Under the pieces are notes generated by a model. It made no database searches. It saw nothing but the letters and a program-made list of their open reading frames with translations, and had not been told where the DNA came from. From the NCBI GenBank assembly GCA_025934495.1, contig JAICXY010000020.1:1-40318 (forward strand): a stretch of DNA of 40,318 bases, written 5' to 3'. Source of the DNA: Candidatus Nitrosocosmicus sp. GTDB taxonomy: Archaea > Thermoproteota > Nitrososphaeria > Nitrososphaerales > Nitrososphaeraceae. Of this stretch, positions 8,217 to 17,626 are shown piece after piece; the first letter of the stretch is position 1; each line of letters starts with the position of its first letter. Both the position numbers and the translations under genes were made by a program.

Positions 8217-9338
8217 TTGAAATATCAACTATTAGGTAAAAGTGGGCTGAGGGTATCTGAACTCTGCCTTGGATCTATGACCTTTGGTGAAGAATGGGGA
8301 TGGGGCGCATCAAAAGAAGAATCTCACAAAATCTTTAATGCATATGTAGATGCGGGCGGTAATTTTATTGATACTGCTAATAAGTATACAGAAGGAACAA
8401 GTGAAAAATATATTGGTGAATTTATTGCCTCTGACAGAGATAGATTTGTTTTAGCAACCAAATATACTTCAAATACAAGAAAAGGAGATCCTAATGCTGG
8501 TGGGAACCACCGTAAGAATATGATGCAATCTTTAGAGGCAAGTCTACAAAGACTAAATACAGATTACATAGACCTATACTGGGTTCATGCATGGGATCAA
8601 ATGACGCCAGTAGAAGAGATGATGCGTACTCTAGATGACATGGTGAGAGCAGGGAAAATTCTATATGCGGGTATATCTGATGCTCCTGCATGGATAGTTT
8701 CACAGGCTAACACTCTTGCAAATCTAAGAGGGTGGACAGAATTTACTGGTTTACAGATTGAATATAGTCTAATAGAACGGACTCCAGAACGAGAATTACT
8801 ACCTATGGCGGGTGCATTAGATATTGGAGTAACAGCATGGTCGCCATTAGGTGGTGGTGTACTTACAGGCAAATATAACAAGATCAACAAAGATCAACAG
8901 CAGCAAGGACAGCAACCAGATAGATCATCATCATCATCAAAGGTAGGATCAGAAAACAATAATAGTAGATTAAACTCTCAAAATGATTTAGCAAACAGGT
9001 TTCTAAATGATAGAAATATCTTAATTGCTCAAGAAGTTAGCAACATAGCTAAAGAGATAAATTGCACTGCATCACAGGTTGCATTAAATTGGATAAGACA
9101 GCAAATGATGCTGCCACGACAAAACAAAATAATCCCAATCGTTGGAGCAAGGAAAGAATCTCAGATAAAGGATAATCTAGCCTGTCTTGAATTTGAATTA
9201 TCAAATGAACAAGTTCAAAGACTAAATGAAATAAGCAAGATAGAATTGGGTTTTCCTCATGATTTTCTCAATTCTGAAATGATAAAGGAGATCATTCACG
9301 GTGGGACTTACTCATTAATACATAATCATAGTGATTAA
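8217..9338 (+). CDS. Aldo/keto reductase
   Basis: About 373 residues from the TTG at 8217, which gives the family-typical start KYQLLGKSGLRVSELCLGSM; the ATG at 8163 would add 18 atypical residues. The (beta/alpha)8 aldo/keto reductase fold is shown by the catalytic tetrad: Asp52 (FIDTANKY), Tyr57, Lys82 (LATKY) and His124 (LYWVHAWD). The C-terminal NADPH-binding pattern is present (IIPIVGARKESQIKDNL). It should reduce aldehydes or ketones with NADPH in the cytoplasm; the substrate is unknown. A Gln/Ser/Asn-rich insertion near residues 225-260 looks like expanded low-complexity sequence. Transposon relics flank the gene on both sides, and the upstream one ends within about 60 bases of the start, so its original promoter may be lost. 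Confidence 0.9.
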   Translation: MKYQLLGKSGLRVSELCLGSMTFGEEWGWGASKEESHKIFNAYVDAGGNFIDTANKYTEGTSEKYIGEFIASDRDRFVLATKYTSNTRKGDPNAGGNHRKNMMQSLEASLQRLNTDYIDLYWVHAWDQMTPVEEMMRTLDDMVRAGKILYAGISDAPAWIVSQANTLANLRGWTEFTGLQIEYSLIERTPERELLPMAGALDIGVTAWSPLGGGVLTGKYNKINKDQQQQGQQPDRSSSSSKVGSENNNSRLNSQNDLANRFLNDRNILIAQEVSNIAKEINCTASQVALNWIRQQMMLPRQNKIIPIVGARKESQIKDNLACLEFELSNEQVQRLNEISKIELGFPHDFLNSEMIKEIIHGGTYSLIHNHSD

Positions 9339-9349
9339 AAACATCTTTG

Positions 9350-9956
9350 AATATAAAAAGCATTTATGTTTCTATTTTTCAGGATCATATTTAAGAAAAG
9401 CAGAGCAGACAGATTATCACATTGCTTTATCAAAAGAAATCATGCTATTTGGACCTGGATTCAAAAGTAATCCTCAGAAAATATCCTAATTAAGAAAAAG
9501 AAAATCTCGGAGTATTCTTATATACAAAAAGATGAGACTGCTGTAAAAGCAGGCTCCGAATTAATATGACTTTGTGGGGTTGCCATCAAACCAAAAGATA
9601 GAAAAATTCTTTCAGTTGAGATATCAAAAGAACAGAATCTGTTTGTAGTAGCAGAACGATTTTTGTCAAACATTGTAAGTGAATATGGGCTGCACTCGGT
9701 TTTTACAGGCGGTGGCACATGGTATCCGCAAGCCTGTAGTTTCTTGAAACTAGATCATCATTTGCATTGTTCTTTCAAAAAAAGCATTATTGAAAGAACA
9801 ATACAGCAGTACATAAAGGATAGAACCGAAACCTTTGATGACTACTTTCCTTGTAGAAAAAAGAACAAATGTAAATTAAACCATGTAAAACAGTGGCTCA
9901 ATATGTTTATTGATCAACATAATTATGAAATAAGACCTTGAGATAACAAAGCCGAA
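9350..9956 (+). pseudogene. Decayed IS6-like transposase, copy 2
   Basis: The pieces run in order and match the copy at 26867-27554. CFYFSGSYLRK is near 9370-9400; DETAVKAGSELI with the first Asp is near 9530-9567; ILSVEISKEQNLFVVAERFL is near 9600-9665; and the intact 3' half (GTWYPQACSFLKLDHHLH, then IIERTIQQYIKDRTETFDDY with the catalytic Glu) runs to the stop at 9941. Frameshifts and stops lie at about 9490 and 9567. The 5' end is missing; a degenerate right end (GATAACAAAGCC) follows at about 9944. Inactive. Confidence 0.75.
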
Positions 9957-10100
9957 AAGTCTAACGAAAAAATAATATAATTCTGTAAAATTTAAGATGA
10001 ATTTAGTCCAGAATAAATTTTAAAAATTATAAAATTAACTTATTGTAAAATAAAATGTCCTGATAAAATCCTTAAGTGAAGAGCCCACAGTTCATCTATG

Positions 10101-10110
10101 CTTATATAAT
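10101..10110 (+). promoter_or_regulatory. TATA box of the cupredoxin-PQQ propeller gene
   Basis: CTTATATAAT lies about 30 bases before the ATG at 10138, the distance expected for an archaeal TATA element with a transcript starting near the start codon. No Shine-Dalgarno sequence is visible, consistent with a leaderless or short-leader message. Confidence 0.45.
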
Positions 10111-10137
10111 AGTAAAAATATTAATTGTTGAATTATA

Positions 10138-12480
10138 ATGGGACCGAATAGAAATATCGTTATTTTAAGCATTTTAATTATTGGAATTGGACTTTATTTG
10201 TCAATTCATATTGATACTGCAATAGCCCAACAACAATACCCAAACAACATTAATAATAACAATGGAGCACCTCCACAACAACAACCGCAACAACAAATTC
10301 AGAAACAAAATTTGCCAAGTATAACAATTTCTGTACCTGCAGGTGCAGGCCTCAAGACATTGGACAATTATTATCAACCAATGGTTATTACAGTACCAGT
10401 CGGAAGCAAAATAACTTGGAAGAATGATGATGTATCACCACATACGGCAACATCTCTCGCAAATGGTTCTAATCCAACTGGAAATGGAAAGTTATTTGAT
10501 ACAGGTATAATTCCTCCTAGTTCGTCAAAATCTGTTACAGTGGATAGAGTTGGTACCATAAATTACTTTTGTTCTATTCATCCTTGGATGCATGGGATTC
10601 TAAATGTTGTGCAGACGTCTAATCTGGAATTAAAAGGAAATCCATCTCAAACACAAAAATCATCTACACAACAACAACAACAACGTCAACAAGAATTACC
10701 ATTGCAACAACCATTAGATAAAATGCTGTCAGAAAACAAACCAATAGTTACATACTTTAAGGCAAAAAATATGTCTTTTAATAATTTAAACAATTCTGCA
10801 ATACCAAATCATTCTAACACCAAAAACAATTCTGTTACTTCTGAAACCGCTACTACTACCTCCATCCTAGCCGCTGCCACTAACACAGGAACAGAGTCAC
10901 AGAACAAAGATAACTGGATAACCGCAAGTCATGATATATTCGGTACAAGATCAAGTAACCAAACAGCAATCGATAAACAAAATGTAGGTTCCCTTCAGGT
11001 AAAATGGATTTTGAATACTCAAAATATGATAGAAGATTCGCCATTAATAATAGGTGATAGGGGATTTGCACAAGATAATGATGGTAATATATTTGCATTC
11101 AATGCAACCACTGGAGAAAACCTATGGAAAGTAGCCACAGGAAATGGAGGTCTTGTACATGGATTGACTTTTGATAATGGTGTTGTCTATGCTGGTACAG
11201 ACAAGAATGCCACTGTGTTGGCTCTAAATGCAACAAATGGTAAAAAGATTTGGCAATCTCAAACTCTTGGACCCAATCAAATAGGTTATTCAGTATCTAC
11301 TCCGCCGATAGTTTGGAAGAATTTTGTTGTAGTAGGATCTGCAGGTGGAGATTATCCTCCTTATCCAGGGGTCATCCAAGGAAATATAACAGCACTTGAT
11401 AAAAATAATGGCCAAATAATATGGAATTTGCGCACTACTACTGGAGATTGGGTAACTTCTAAGAATGTGCCACCAAACGGTGGTGCAACTGCTTGGACTG
11501 GCGGTTCATTCGACCCTAAAACTGGACTTTTGTATATACCGCTAGGAAATCCTTCACCTGATTTCAATCCCTCAACACGACAAAATTCAACCAATTACTT
11601 TGCAAACAGTGTAATTGCTGTCAATATTACCAACGGCAAACCGGTATGGGTAACGCCGTTTTTTGGAAAAGATAGTATATTCAAAATAAATTCTCCAGAA
11701 ACACACGATGACGATGTATCATGGGGTGTTGTTATAACCAAAGCAACATATGATAATGGAACCCAAAAGAAAATGATAATAGGTCATGATAAATTTGGAA
11801 GCATAATTGCTATGGATGCAAATACTGGTAAACCTATATGGTGGAACAGAGTTGGCTTTTATTCAAATAAATCAATAGATTTACCATTACCTGGTGAATT
11901 TCCTAAAGGTAGTGGTTTAATCTGGGGTGATACGCATAGCGGTATTCAAGCATATGCTGCAGCAGATAAAGATACCTTGTATGTATCAACAAGCAATGTG
12001 CCAGAAAACTGGTTTAAAACAGGGAATGCTGGTTACTTGGAACCCCAGTTTAATGCAATAAAAAATGGAATCGGAAACGGAACCATAACTGCTGTAGATA
12101 TCAAGACAGGAAAAATAAAGTGGATACACCCAACAGAATTTCCAACTTGGGTCTCGCCTGTTGTAAGTAATGGAGTGGTATTTGCAGGTCAAATTACAAA
12201 TATTGGAACGCCCTACAAGTTTGATGTATTTGGAACTCCTGCAAAAACACCGTTGCTGCCAAATGGAATAGTCATGGCATTGGATAAAGACACAGGTAAA
12301 ACATTGTGGCAATTTAGAGTTGGTGCACCAATAGGAATTGGAGGACCATCTTTAGGCAACAAAATGTTATATGTTCCAACCGGATCACATGAAATACCTG
12401 CACTTAAAGCAGGTGCCATAGTTGCTTTTGGACCTCCTACAGGAACAGTTGTAGTAAATGGTGGAAATACAACAAAGTAG
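10138..12480 (+). CDS. Secreted cupredoxin fused to PQQ-dependent dehydrogenase-like beta-propeller
   Basis: 780 residues. A signal peptide ends near residue 30 (TAIA), followed by an Asn/Gln/Pro-rich linker. Residues about 60-158 are a plastocyanin-like cupredoxin with a complete type 1 copper site: His102 (SPHTAT), Cys145, His148 and Met151 (YFCSIHPWMHG). After a second Gln/Ser/Thr linker (about 160-255) comes an eight-bladed PQQ-type propeller with repeated tryptophan-dock blades. Features of the active site are visible: GGATAWTGGSFDP, GNPSPDFN (candidate calcium ligand Asn471) and HDDDVSWG (candidate catalytic Asp in 524-526). No haem c motif and no vicinal disulphide are present. A likely role is oxidation of an alcohol, aldehyde or sugar outside the membrane, with electrons passed to the built-in copper domain (inference). 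PQQ binding and substrate remain unproven. No PQQ synthesis genes lie in the window. Confidence 0.88.
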   Translation: MGPNRNIVILSILIIGIGLYLSIHIDTAIAQQQYPNNINNNNGAPPQQQPQQQIQKQNLPSITISVPAGAGLKTLDNYYQPMVITVPVGSKITWKNDDVSPHTATSLANGSNPTGNGKLFDTGIIPPSSSKSVTVDRVGTINYFCSIHPWMHGILNVVQTSNLELKGNPSQTQKSSTQQQQQRQQELPLQQPLDKMLSENKPIVTYFKAKNMSFNNLNNSAIPNHSNTKNNSVTSETATTTSILAAATNTGTESQNKDNWITASHDIFGTRSSNQTAIDKQNVGSLQVKWILNTQNMIEDSPLIIGDRGFAQDNDGNIFAFNATTGENLWKVATGNGGLVHGLTFDNGVVYAGTDKNATVLALNATNGKKIWQSQTLGPNQIGYSVSTPPIVWKNFVVVGSAGGDYPPYPGVIQGNITALDKNNGQIIWNLRTTTGDWVTSKNVPPNGGATAWTGGSFDPKTGLLYIPLGNPSPDFNPSTRQNSTNYFANSVIAVNITNGKPVWVTPFFGKDSIFKINSPETHDDDVSWGVVITKATYDNGTQKKMIIGHDKFGSIIAMDANTGKPIWWNRVGFYSNKSIDLPLPGEFPKGSGLIWGDTHSGIQAYAAADKDTLYVSTSNVPENWFKTGNAGYLEPQFNAIKNGIGNGTITAVDIKTGKIKWIHPTEFPTWVSPVVSNGVVFAGQITNIGTPYKFDVFGTPAKTPLLPNGIVMALDKDTGKTLWQFRVGAPIGIGGPSLGNKMLYVPTGSHEIPALKAGAIVAFGPPTGTVVVNGGNTTK

Positions 12481-12735
12481 TAAAAAAAGAAACAACACAA
12501 ATTATACGCACTAAAAAATCCTTTTTATTATCTTTATTTAATTACAATTTTACGTTCTCAATGATGTTTTTGTGTTCGATCAGAGGATGATATATTATTT
12601 AGATCGCCTTATGTTCAAAAAGATAAATTAAAAAATTAAATGAATTTATTCTATGTAATAGTAGAAGATATATTTATCGAATATGCTTTATAATACCATA
12701 TATCATCCTTTAATGTTTCCAATTAATTAAAAAAA

Positions 12736-13725
12736 TTATTGGAAAGGTCGCATTAAAAGAACAACCCAATTTGTAGTATTCAACTTCACAGGTTGATAAG
12801 TTATCAACATTCTTTTACCATGATAATCTTCCACTAGAGAACCTGTTTTTCCGCCTTCGCCATTTTTAAAGCTTTGAAGAGTAACAAAAGATTCATTCTG
12901 ATTGCTAGATAATGTTTTATCAGAGTCAGCAACTTTTTTTCCATTCTGATCAACAAATACAACGCGTTCTTGAAGGTTAGATGCATTACTATTGCTGCTA
13001 CCTATGTTAAGTGCTTGGAGTGAGTTCTCAATCGCTTTTAGACTTATATCTCCGCCCCATATTCCAACCAGTTTTTTGGTTTCAGAATAGATGGGAACTG
13101 AAATTACAGCTTGTTTCTTACCAGTGGCTGTTGATATTATTACTCCGCCAAGATATGTATTGTTTGTTACGATAGCACCCTTATAATAGTCTCTAAATGC
13201 ATAATTGTTTTTTGTAAGATGAGCCTGTTGTGAATAAGGTTCCATCAAATACATATCACCATTCGGCATCAGAAAAAAGACTATGTCAAAATCATGATAC
13301 TTTGCCAATATTTGTTGAGCAATTGCTCTTTTTGCAGAATCAAGATTTTGTGGTATCCCGTGATAGGTAGGATTAATGGAATTAGCATAAGATGCATTTT
13401 TCACTTGAGGTAGTAGGCTTGTAACTTCTAGTATTGCAGCTGTTTTATTAAGTATATTTCCCAAATTATCAGCTAAAAGTTTTATTGTGATAGTATCGTT
13501 TGATACCATTTGTTTTGTTTGATTCTGAGAAGCCAAATTGATAGAAGATAATGATGTGTTTTGTGCCATTGCTATGTACGATCGCTGATGTAGATCAACT
13601 AAAGTATTAAGCAAGAGTACTGGGATTAATCCTAACATTAATCCAAACAAAAGAATTTTCAATGTAATAGACAAAGTAATGGCCGTAATTCTACTTTTTG
13701 ACAAAAGCAATTCAAAAGTGACCAT
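12736..13725 (-). CDS. Exported dCache-type sensor protein lacking an output domain
   Basis: 329 residues. One membrane helix near residues 19-41 (ITLKILLFGLMLGLIPVLLL) is followed by an external double-Cache domain (about 75-325) with typical signatures: FDIVFFLMPNGDMYLMEPY, FRDYYKGAI, VISVPIYSETKKLVGIWGGDIS and a C-terminal TNWVVLLMRPF. Normally a second helix and a HAMP, kinase or methyl-accepting domain would follow; here the protein simply ends. It may act as a ligand-binding partner of another sensor (inference). The ATG at 13725 has no ribosome site of its own. A strong AAGGAGG instead precedes an ATG at 13745 in another frame, separated by a run of eight T (coding strand); see the regulatory entry. 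Convergent with the PQQ gene. Confidence 0.8.
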   Translation of the reverse strand: MVTFELLLSKSRITAITLSITLKILLFGLMLGLIPVLLLNTLVDLHQRSYIAMAQNTSLSSINLASQNQTKQMVSNDTITIKLLADNLGNILNKTAAILEVTSLLPQVKNASYANSINPTYHGIPQNLDSAKRAIAQQILAKYHDFDIVFFLMPNGDMYLMEPYSQQAHLTKNNYAFRDYYKGAIVTNNTYLGGVIISTATGKKQAVISVPIYSETKKLVGIWGGDISLKAIENSLQALNIGSSNSNASNLQERVVFVDQNGKKVADSDKTLSSNQNESFVTLQSFKNGEGGKTGSLVEDYHGKRMLITYQPVKLNTTNWVVLLMRPFQ

Positions 13726-13760
13726 TAGACGGCCAAAAAAAACATAGTAAACCCCTCCTT
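13725..13760 (-). promoter_or_regulatory. Strong ribosome site and six-codon upstream frame overlapping the Cache start
   Basis: On the minus strand AAGGAGGGG (13760-13752) stands 7-8 bases before an ATG at 13745. That frame reads MFFLAV and stops with TAA overlapping the Cache ATG (TAATG). It contains eight consecutive T (13742-13735). Adding one T would join it in frame to the Cache gene, giving MFFFGRLMVTF. It is either a coupled leader peptide, a slippage or phase-variation site, or a recent frameshift. Confidence 0.5.
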
Positions 13761-13826
13761 AGGAATGGTTGTTTTATTAATACTTCAAATGACAACTCAT
13801 TAAGCATGATTACAACTTAATAGAAA

Positions 13827-13872
13827 CAAATTTGTAGTTGTTTCCACCGAAATATATATCTGCATTGGTAAC
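13827..13872 (-). repeat. Dispersed intergenic repeat, copy 2
   Basis: Minus-strand copy: GTTACCAATGCAGATATATA, then TTTCGGTGGAAACAACTAC and AAATTTG. It aligns over its whole length with the copy at 19071-19116. It sits between the divergent Cache and epimerase-like genes. Confidence 0.6.
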
Positions 13873-13974
13873 TGCCTTATTGCAGATTACTAAAGTTCAA
13901 AGTAGAGGCATCATATTTCGTTTTTACACTGCATATTATATACACTTTGTTATTGAACAAATAAGGTAGGCAAA

Positions 13975-14909
13975 ATGCGAGTTTTGGTAACAGGCGCAAC
14001 AGGCTTTGTTGGAAGCAATTTACTCTCAAGACTACAGTCTACAAGAAAAGACTTGGACGTTAGAGCCATGTCAATAATTGCTGACAAATTAAAAAAGAAA
14101 ATCGGAGATTTGGATATAAAGATTGTTAAAGCTGATGTAATGGATTATTCAAGTTTAACAAAAGCCCTTGATTGATGTGATGTAGCCTATTATCTTATTC
14201 ATTCCATGGAAGGTTCTTCTCCAAAGCAATGGAAAATATTTGCTGAAAGAGATAGGAAAGCAGCTGAAAATTTTTCAAAGGCGGCAACCGAATGTAACGT
14301 GGATAGAATTATTTATTTAGGTGGCCTGATTCATGCAAATGATGAATCAAGTAATAGTAACATATCTGAACATATGCAAAGCAGAATTGAAGTAGGTAAG
14401 ATACTTTCAACATCATCCTCGAAAGTCACGATTTTCAGAGCCGCCGTTATACTAGGAGCTGGAGGGGCCTCTTATAAGATGTTAAGATCTTTGGTTAAGA
14501 GACTGTGGATTATGGTATGTCCGAAATGGGTTTTAACAAAATGTCAACCAATTGTATTAGATGATGTATCACCTATTTGGCCAAAGCATTAGAAGTAGAA
14601 CAAACAAAAGGAAAGACTTTTGATATTGGAGGTCTAGACAAATTGAACTATAAAGAAATGATGTTACAATATTCCAAAATAATAAATAAAAGGTTCTTGA
14701 AAATAATTATACTTCCTTTTCTTACTCCGAGACTTTCTTCATATTGGGTAGAACTTATTACACCAGTTAAAGCCTCACTGGCAAGACCATTAATAGAAAG
14801 TCTTAAGTCTGAATCTGTAATCAAGGATAATCAAATAAAAAAATTAATCCCAATTCAGTTAAAGGCATTTAAGGAAGCAATGAGTATGACTCAAAATCAA
14901 AATGAATAA
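13975..14909 (+). pseudogene. Broken NAD(P)-binding epimerase/SDR-like gene (NDUFA9-type atypical SDR)
   Basis: The start MRVLVTGATGFVGSNLL is a classical Rossmann GxxGxxG motif with AGGTAGG upstream. The frame is cut by TGA at 14173-14175, where relatives have a small residue in a phrase like LDGCDVAYYLIHSM; reading continues in the same frame with CDVAYYLIHSMEGSSPKQW. It continues with IIYLGGLIHAND and VTIFRAAVILGAGGASY. Near 14570 one base appears lost: the frame moves by one and resumes as YLAKALEVEQTKGKTFDIGG to the stop at 14909. Two independent lesions make it inactive. The intact protein would have been about 310 residues, probably a cytoplasmic NAD(P)H-dependent oxidoreductase or epimerase-like protein. 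Confidence 0.8.
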
Positions 14910-14984
14910 AAAGAAAAACAGTTTTTTAAGTGATGCAATTCTGCGCTACCATCTAGTGATATATAACCATCTGAGTAAATGTAT

Positions 14985-15040
14985 CTACTGAACTCGTGTA
15001 GATTTCCAAACGATTTCCACCGAACCCGTAGTGTTATTAC
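14985..15040 (-). repeat. Dispersed intergenic repeat, copy 3 (double-core form)
   Basis: Minus strand: GGGTTCGGTGGAAATCG and, about 32 bases later, CGAGTTCAGTAGAT. Two GTTC-(G/A)GT cores at this spacing also occur in the copies at 21177 and 39806. It lies upstream of the carboxypeptidase gene. Confidence 0.5.
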
Positions 15041-15192
15041 TCCTTTATTAGGATTCCAGGGTTATAAAAAGGAGATATAAAAAAGAGTGATAGAAATCGA
15101 ATATCGAGAAATAAACTATATTAATTAGTTATATGTTATTGGGTTATATTGACCATAATAAAAAATAACATGAATAATAATCGATATCTTCA

Positions 15193-15198
15193 CGGAGG
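15193..15198 (+). promoter_or_regulatory. Ribosome binding site of the S10 peptidase gene
   Basis: The stretch CACGGAGGAAAAG contains GGAGG about 12 bases before the ATG at 15210. Such sites are scarce in the window and occur mainly before bacterial-looking genes. Confidence 0.5.
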
Positions 15199-15209
15199 AA
15201 AAGCAGGAC

Positions 15210-16871
15210 ATGGATAAATCAGTTCCGATTCAATCGGAATTATCGGCAGACCAACCTTTTTTCGATAATACACAATACGGACCAGGCCCAAATGATTCAA
15301 TAAATGATGCAACCGAGGACCGTGCAGTTACTCAGAAAAGTATCATGCTCAATGGCACAACCATCTCATATACCGCGAGCGCGGGCCATCTTGTGGCATA
15401 TGATCAAGACAGCGCGCTACCTTACGCCAAGATCTTTTATATATCGTTCACCAAGAACGACGTCGCAGCGTCGAGTCGTCCTGTGACTTTCTTTTATAAT
15501 GGGGGCCCAGGATCGTCTTCTGTATTTCTACTTTTAGGTTCATTTGGACCACGGCGTATCAAGACTAGTATGCCTCATTTTACCCCTCCTGCACCTTATC
15601 AGCTGGAAAACAATCCTGAGAGTCTGCTGGACCGCACCGACCTTGTTTTCATTAACCCTGTAGGAACAGGATATTCAGCGGCAATATCGCCTAAGAAAAA
15701 CAGTGATTTCTGGGGTGTAGATCAGGATGCAAAATCGATTAAGCAATTTATAAAGCGATATCTGACCGTGTACGGTCGCTGGAATTCGCCAAAATATCTA
15801 TTTGGAGAATCATATGGAACACCGCGAACCTGCGTATTGACTTGGTTGCTTCATGAAGATGGTATAGATCTAAACGGAGTGGTTCTACAGTCTTCAATAC
15901 TCGACTACACTCAACCAGATGGTTCTGTTGGTATCCTTCCAACTTTTGCTGCGGACGCTTGGTATCACAAGAAGATTACAGTGTCGCCTCATCCAACCAA
16001 TCTAGCTAGTTTTATGAATCAGGTAGAGGAATTCGCCCAAAAATCATATGCCGATGCAAAGGAGAAATATCCAAAGGTCGATCAAGCCACAGTTCAATAT
16101 CTGAGTGAGATTCTCGGGATCCCAGCCGAAGTACTCAAGTACTGGAAACTCGATCCCACCATTCCGAACGCTATCGGTGGTCCGACTTTTCTGACCAGCA
16201 TTTTGCAGGACAAAGGCAAAGCATTGGGTTCATACGATGGCCGTGTCGAGGCAGATGAAGTGGGAATCGCTGGATCGGTAGATCCGAGTTCTGGAACAAA
16301 TGATCCTACCTTGACTGCAGTAGGTGGGGTTTATACAGCTATGTGGAACGTGTATCTTAATGAAGAGCTAAAGTATACAGCGACATCTCCGTTTATAGAC
16401 ATTAACGATGAAGCTTTTAAAAACTGGGATTTCAGCCATATCGATCCAACCGGTGCACATAAACCCTCTATAAATCCATCAACCCATGGACAAATTACTT
16501 TATACACGGCTGGCGATTTAGCTGCATCTATAGAGTTAAATCCCTATCTTCGAGTTTTTTGTGCAAATGGATATTATGACGCGGTTACACCATTCTTTCA
16601 AACCAAGTTGGATTTAGAAAATATGCAGCTAGGCAATCCAAAGAGCCACCATAAAATTGTTCATAAACACATAGTCTTTCGCAATTATGAGTCAGGTCAT
16701 ATGATTTATCTGGACAATAAGTCAAGAAAAGCAATGAAAAAGGACCTTGACAAATTCTATGACGAGATGCCTGCTCATTGTGACGCCATTAGGACCGAGC
16801 TAGAGAGTAATACAGAGATGCAAATCAGATCTTCTAGATACCGTAGACGCTTCAGTAGAACGCCGTATTAA
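15210..16871 (+). CDS. Serine carboxypeptidase, peptidase family S10
   Basis: 553 residues. The alpha/beta-hydrolase fold of S10 is clear: substrate-binding FFYNGGPGSSSVFLLLGSFG (94-113), DLVFINPVGTGYS, nucleophile Ser201 in GESYG, Asp457 (NGYYDAVTPF) and His497 (YESGHMIYL). It should remove C-terminal amino acids from peptides. The family is usually secreted, yet the N-terminus here (MDKSVPIQSELSADQPFF) has no hydrophobic leader, so it is either cytoplasmic or has lost its signal peptide. Composition is more GC-rich than surrounding genes and a ribosome site is present, both suggesting acquisition from bacteria. Just after the stop, an AAGGAGGATC sequence precedes a five-codon frame, possibly the stub of a lost downstream operon gene. 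Confidence 0.9.
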   Translation: MDKSVPIQSELSADQPFFDNTQYGPGPNDSINDATEDRAVTQKSIMLNGTTISYTASAGHLVAYDQDSALPYAKIFYISFTKNDVAASSRPVTFFYNGGPGSSSVFLLLGSFGPRRIKTSMPHFTPPAPYQLENNPESLLDRTDLVFINPVGTGYSAAISPKKNSDFWGVDQDAKSIKQFIKRYLTVYGRWNSPKYLFGESYGTPRTCVLTWLLHEDGIDLNGVVLQSSILDYTQPDGSVGILPTFAADAWYHKKITVSPHPTNLASFMNQVEEFAQKSYADAKEKYPKVDQATVQYLSEILGIPAEVLKYWKLDPTIPNAIGGPTFLTSILQDKGKALGSYDGRVEADEVGIAGSVDPSSGTNDPTLTAVGGVYTAMWNVYLNEELKYTATSPFIDINDEAFKNWDFSHIDPTGAHKPSINPSTHGQITLYTAGDLAASIELNPYLRVFCANGYYDAVTPFFQTKLDLENMQLGNPKSHHKIVHKHIVFRNYESGHMIYLDNKSRKAMKKDLDKFYDEMPAHCDAIRTELESNTEMQIRSSRYRRRFSRTPY

Positions 16872-17068
16872 GAGTAAGGCAAACTCTCCGAAGGAGGATC
16901 ATGGAACCCTTCTTTTAACAGAGGGTCAAGAAAAACTAGCACTAGGAGAAGCATAGATGACAATATTTTTTTAAATTCAAACAGTGATACCAACATTCCA
17001 TATAACTAAATGGTGTAATCATTAGCAATTAAATAAGCAAAGTAGTATTTTTAGACTTTTAGTAAAAG

Positions 17069-17191
17069 ATGCATATATGCCAGCAATCATATGGAAGACT
17101 GAACTCAGAAACAAGCGAATATAATTATCGGATGGTTGAAAGACAAGGCGTCTGTGTATTCGATAAGCAGGATTTATTCAAACTGTTATAA
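17069..17191 (+). CDS. Possible short protein of 40 residues
   Basis: ATG-started frame reading MHICQQSYGRLN through YRMVERQGVCVFDKQDLFKL to a TAA. The composition looks protein-like rather than random. There is no ribosome site, no recognised domain and no neighbour relationship. It could equally be the 3' end of a lost gene. Low confidence. Confidence 0.2.
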   Translation: MHICQQSYGRLNSETSEYNYRMVERQGVCVFDKQDLFKLL

Positions 17192-17494
17192 TAATTATTT
17201 TTTATAAATTGTAATCAATTCCATGACATATATCTATATCTTCTTAATGTAGTTTCGATATGGTTTATTCCTCTTTATAATTGCTGTGTGTTTCTCATAC
17301 TCTTCGTTGGAGGTCCTACTCTTAACATCTCTATAAAACAACTGTTCCAAACCGCCAAACTGTACAAACTGATAAGTTAAACTTTAGGATTAATTAACAA
17401 AATTGAATCTCTTTAAGTTAATCAAGTTAATTAATAGTTTTAATAATTAAATTTAATATATACATAAATTGAGAACGAATTTGTAGTTATTCCT

Positions 17495-17626
17495 GCTTTG
17501 TTGCATAACTCTTTTCGTAATAGTATGAATAATCTATTAAGTTTAGGGAATCGGATATCCATAATTCATTTTGTTATTGCAAATTTCAGTCAACAAAAAA
17601 CGAATTTCATAGTTATTCGACAAAGC
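17495..17626. mobile_element. MITE-like element of about 132 bp, CTTTGTTGC family
   Basis: The left end GCTTTGTTGCATAACT (17495-17510) and the right end AGTTATTCGACAAAGC (17611-17626) are inverted repeats matching at about 14 of 16 positions. Ends and length resemble the better-preserved element at 35097-35221. No transposase is encoded and no clear target duplication is seen. Confidence 0.45.

Noticed and set aside
8491-8890. Minus-strand open frames inside the aldo/keto reductase
   Set aside because: They are antisense shadows of a clearly conserved gene.
6676-13872. Repeat copies 1 and 2 as the two ends of one 7-kb transposon
   Set aside because: They face each other, but similar copies occur singly elsewhere, no transposase fits, and the enclosed genes are unrelated.
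17598-17620. ACGAATTTCATAGTTATTC as another dispersed repeat copy
   Set aside because: Similarity to 17473 is short, lacks the GTTCGGTG core, and overlaps a MITE end and a coding relic.
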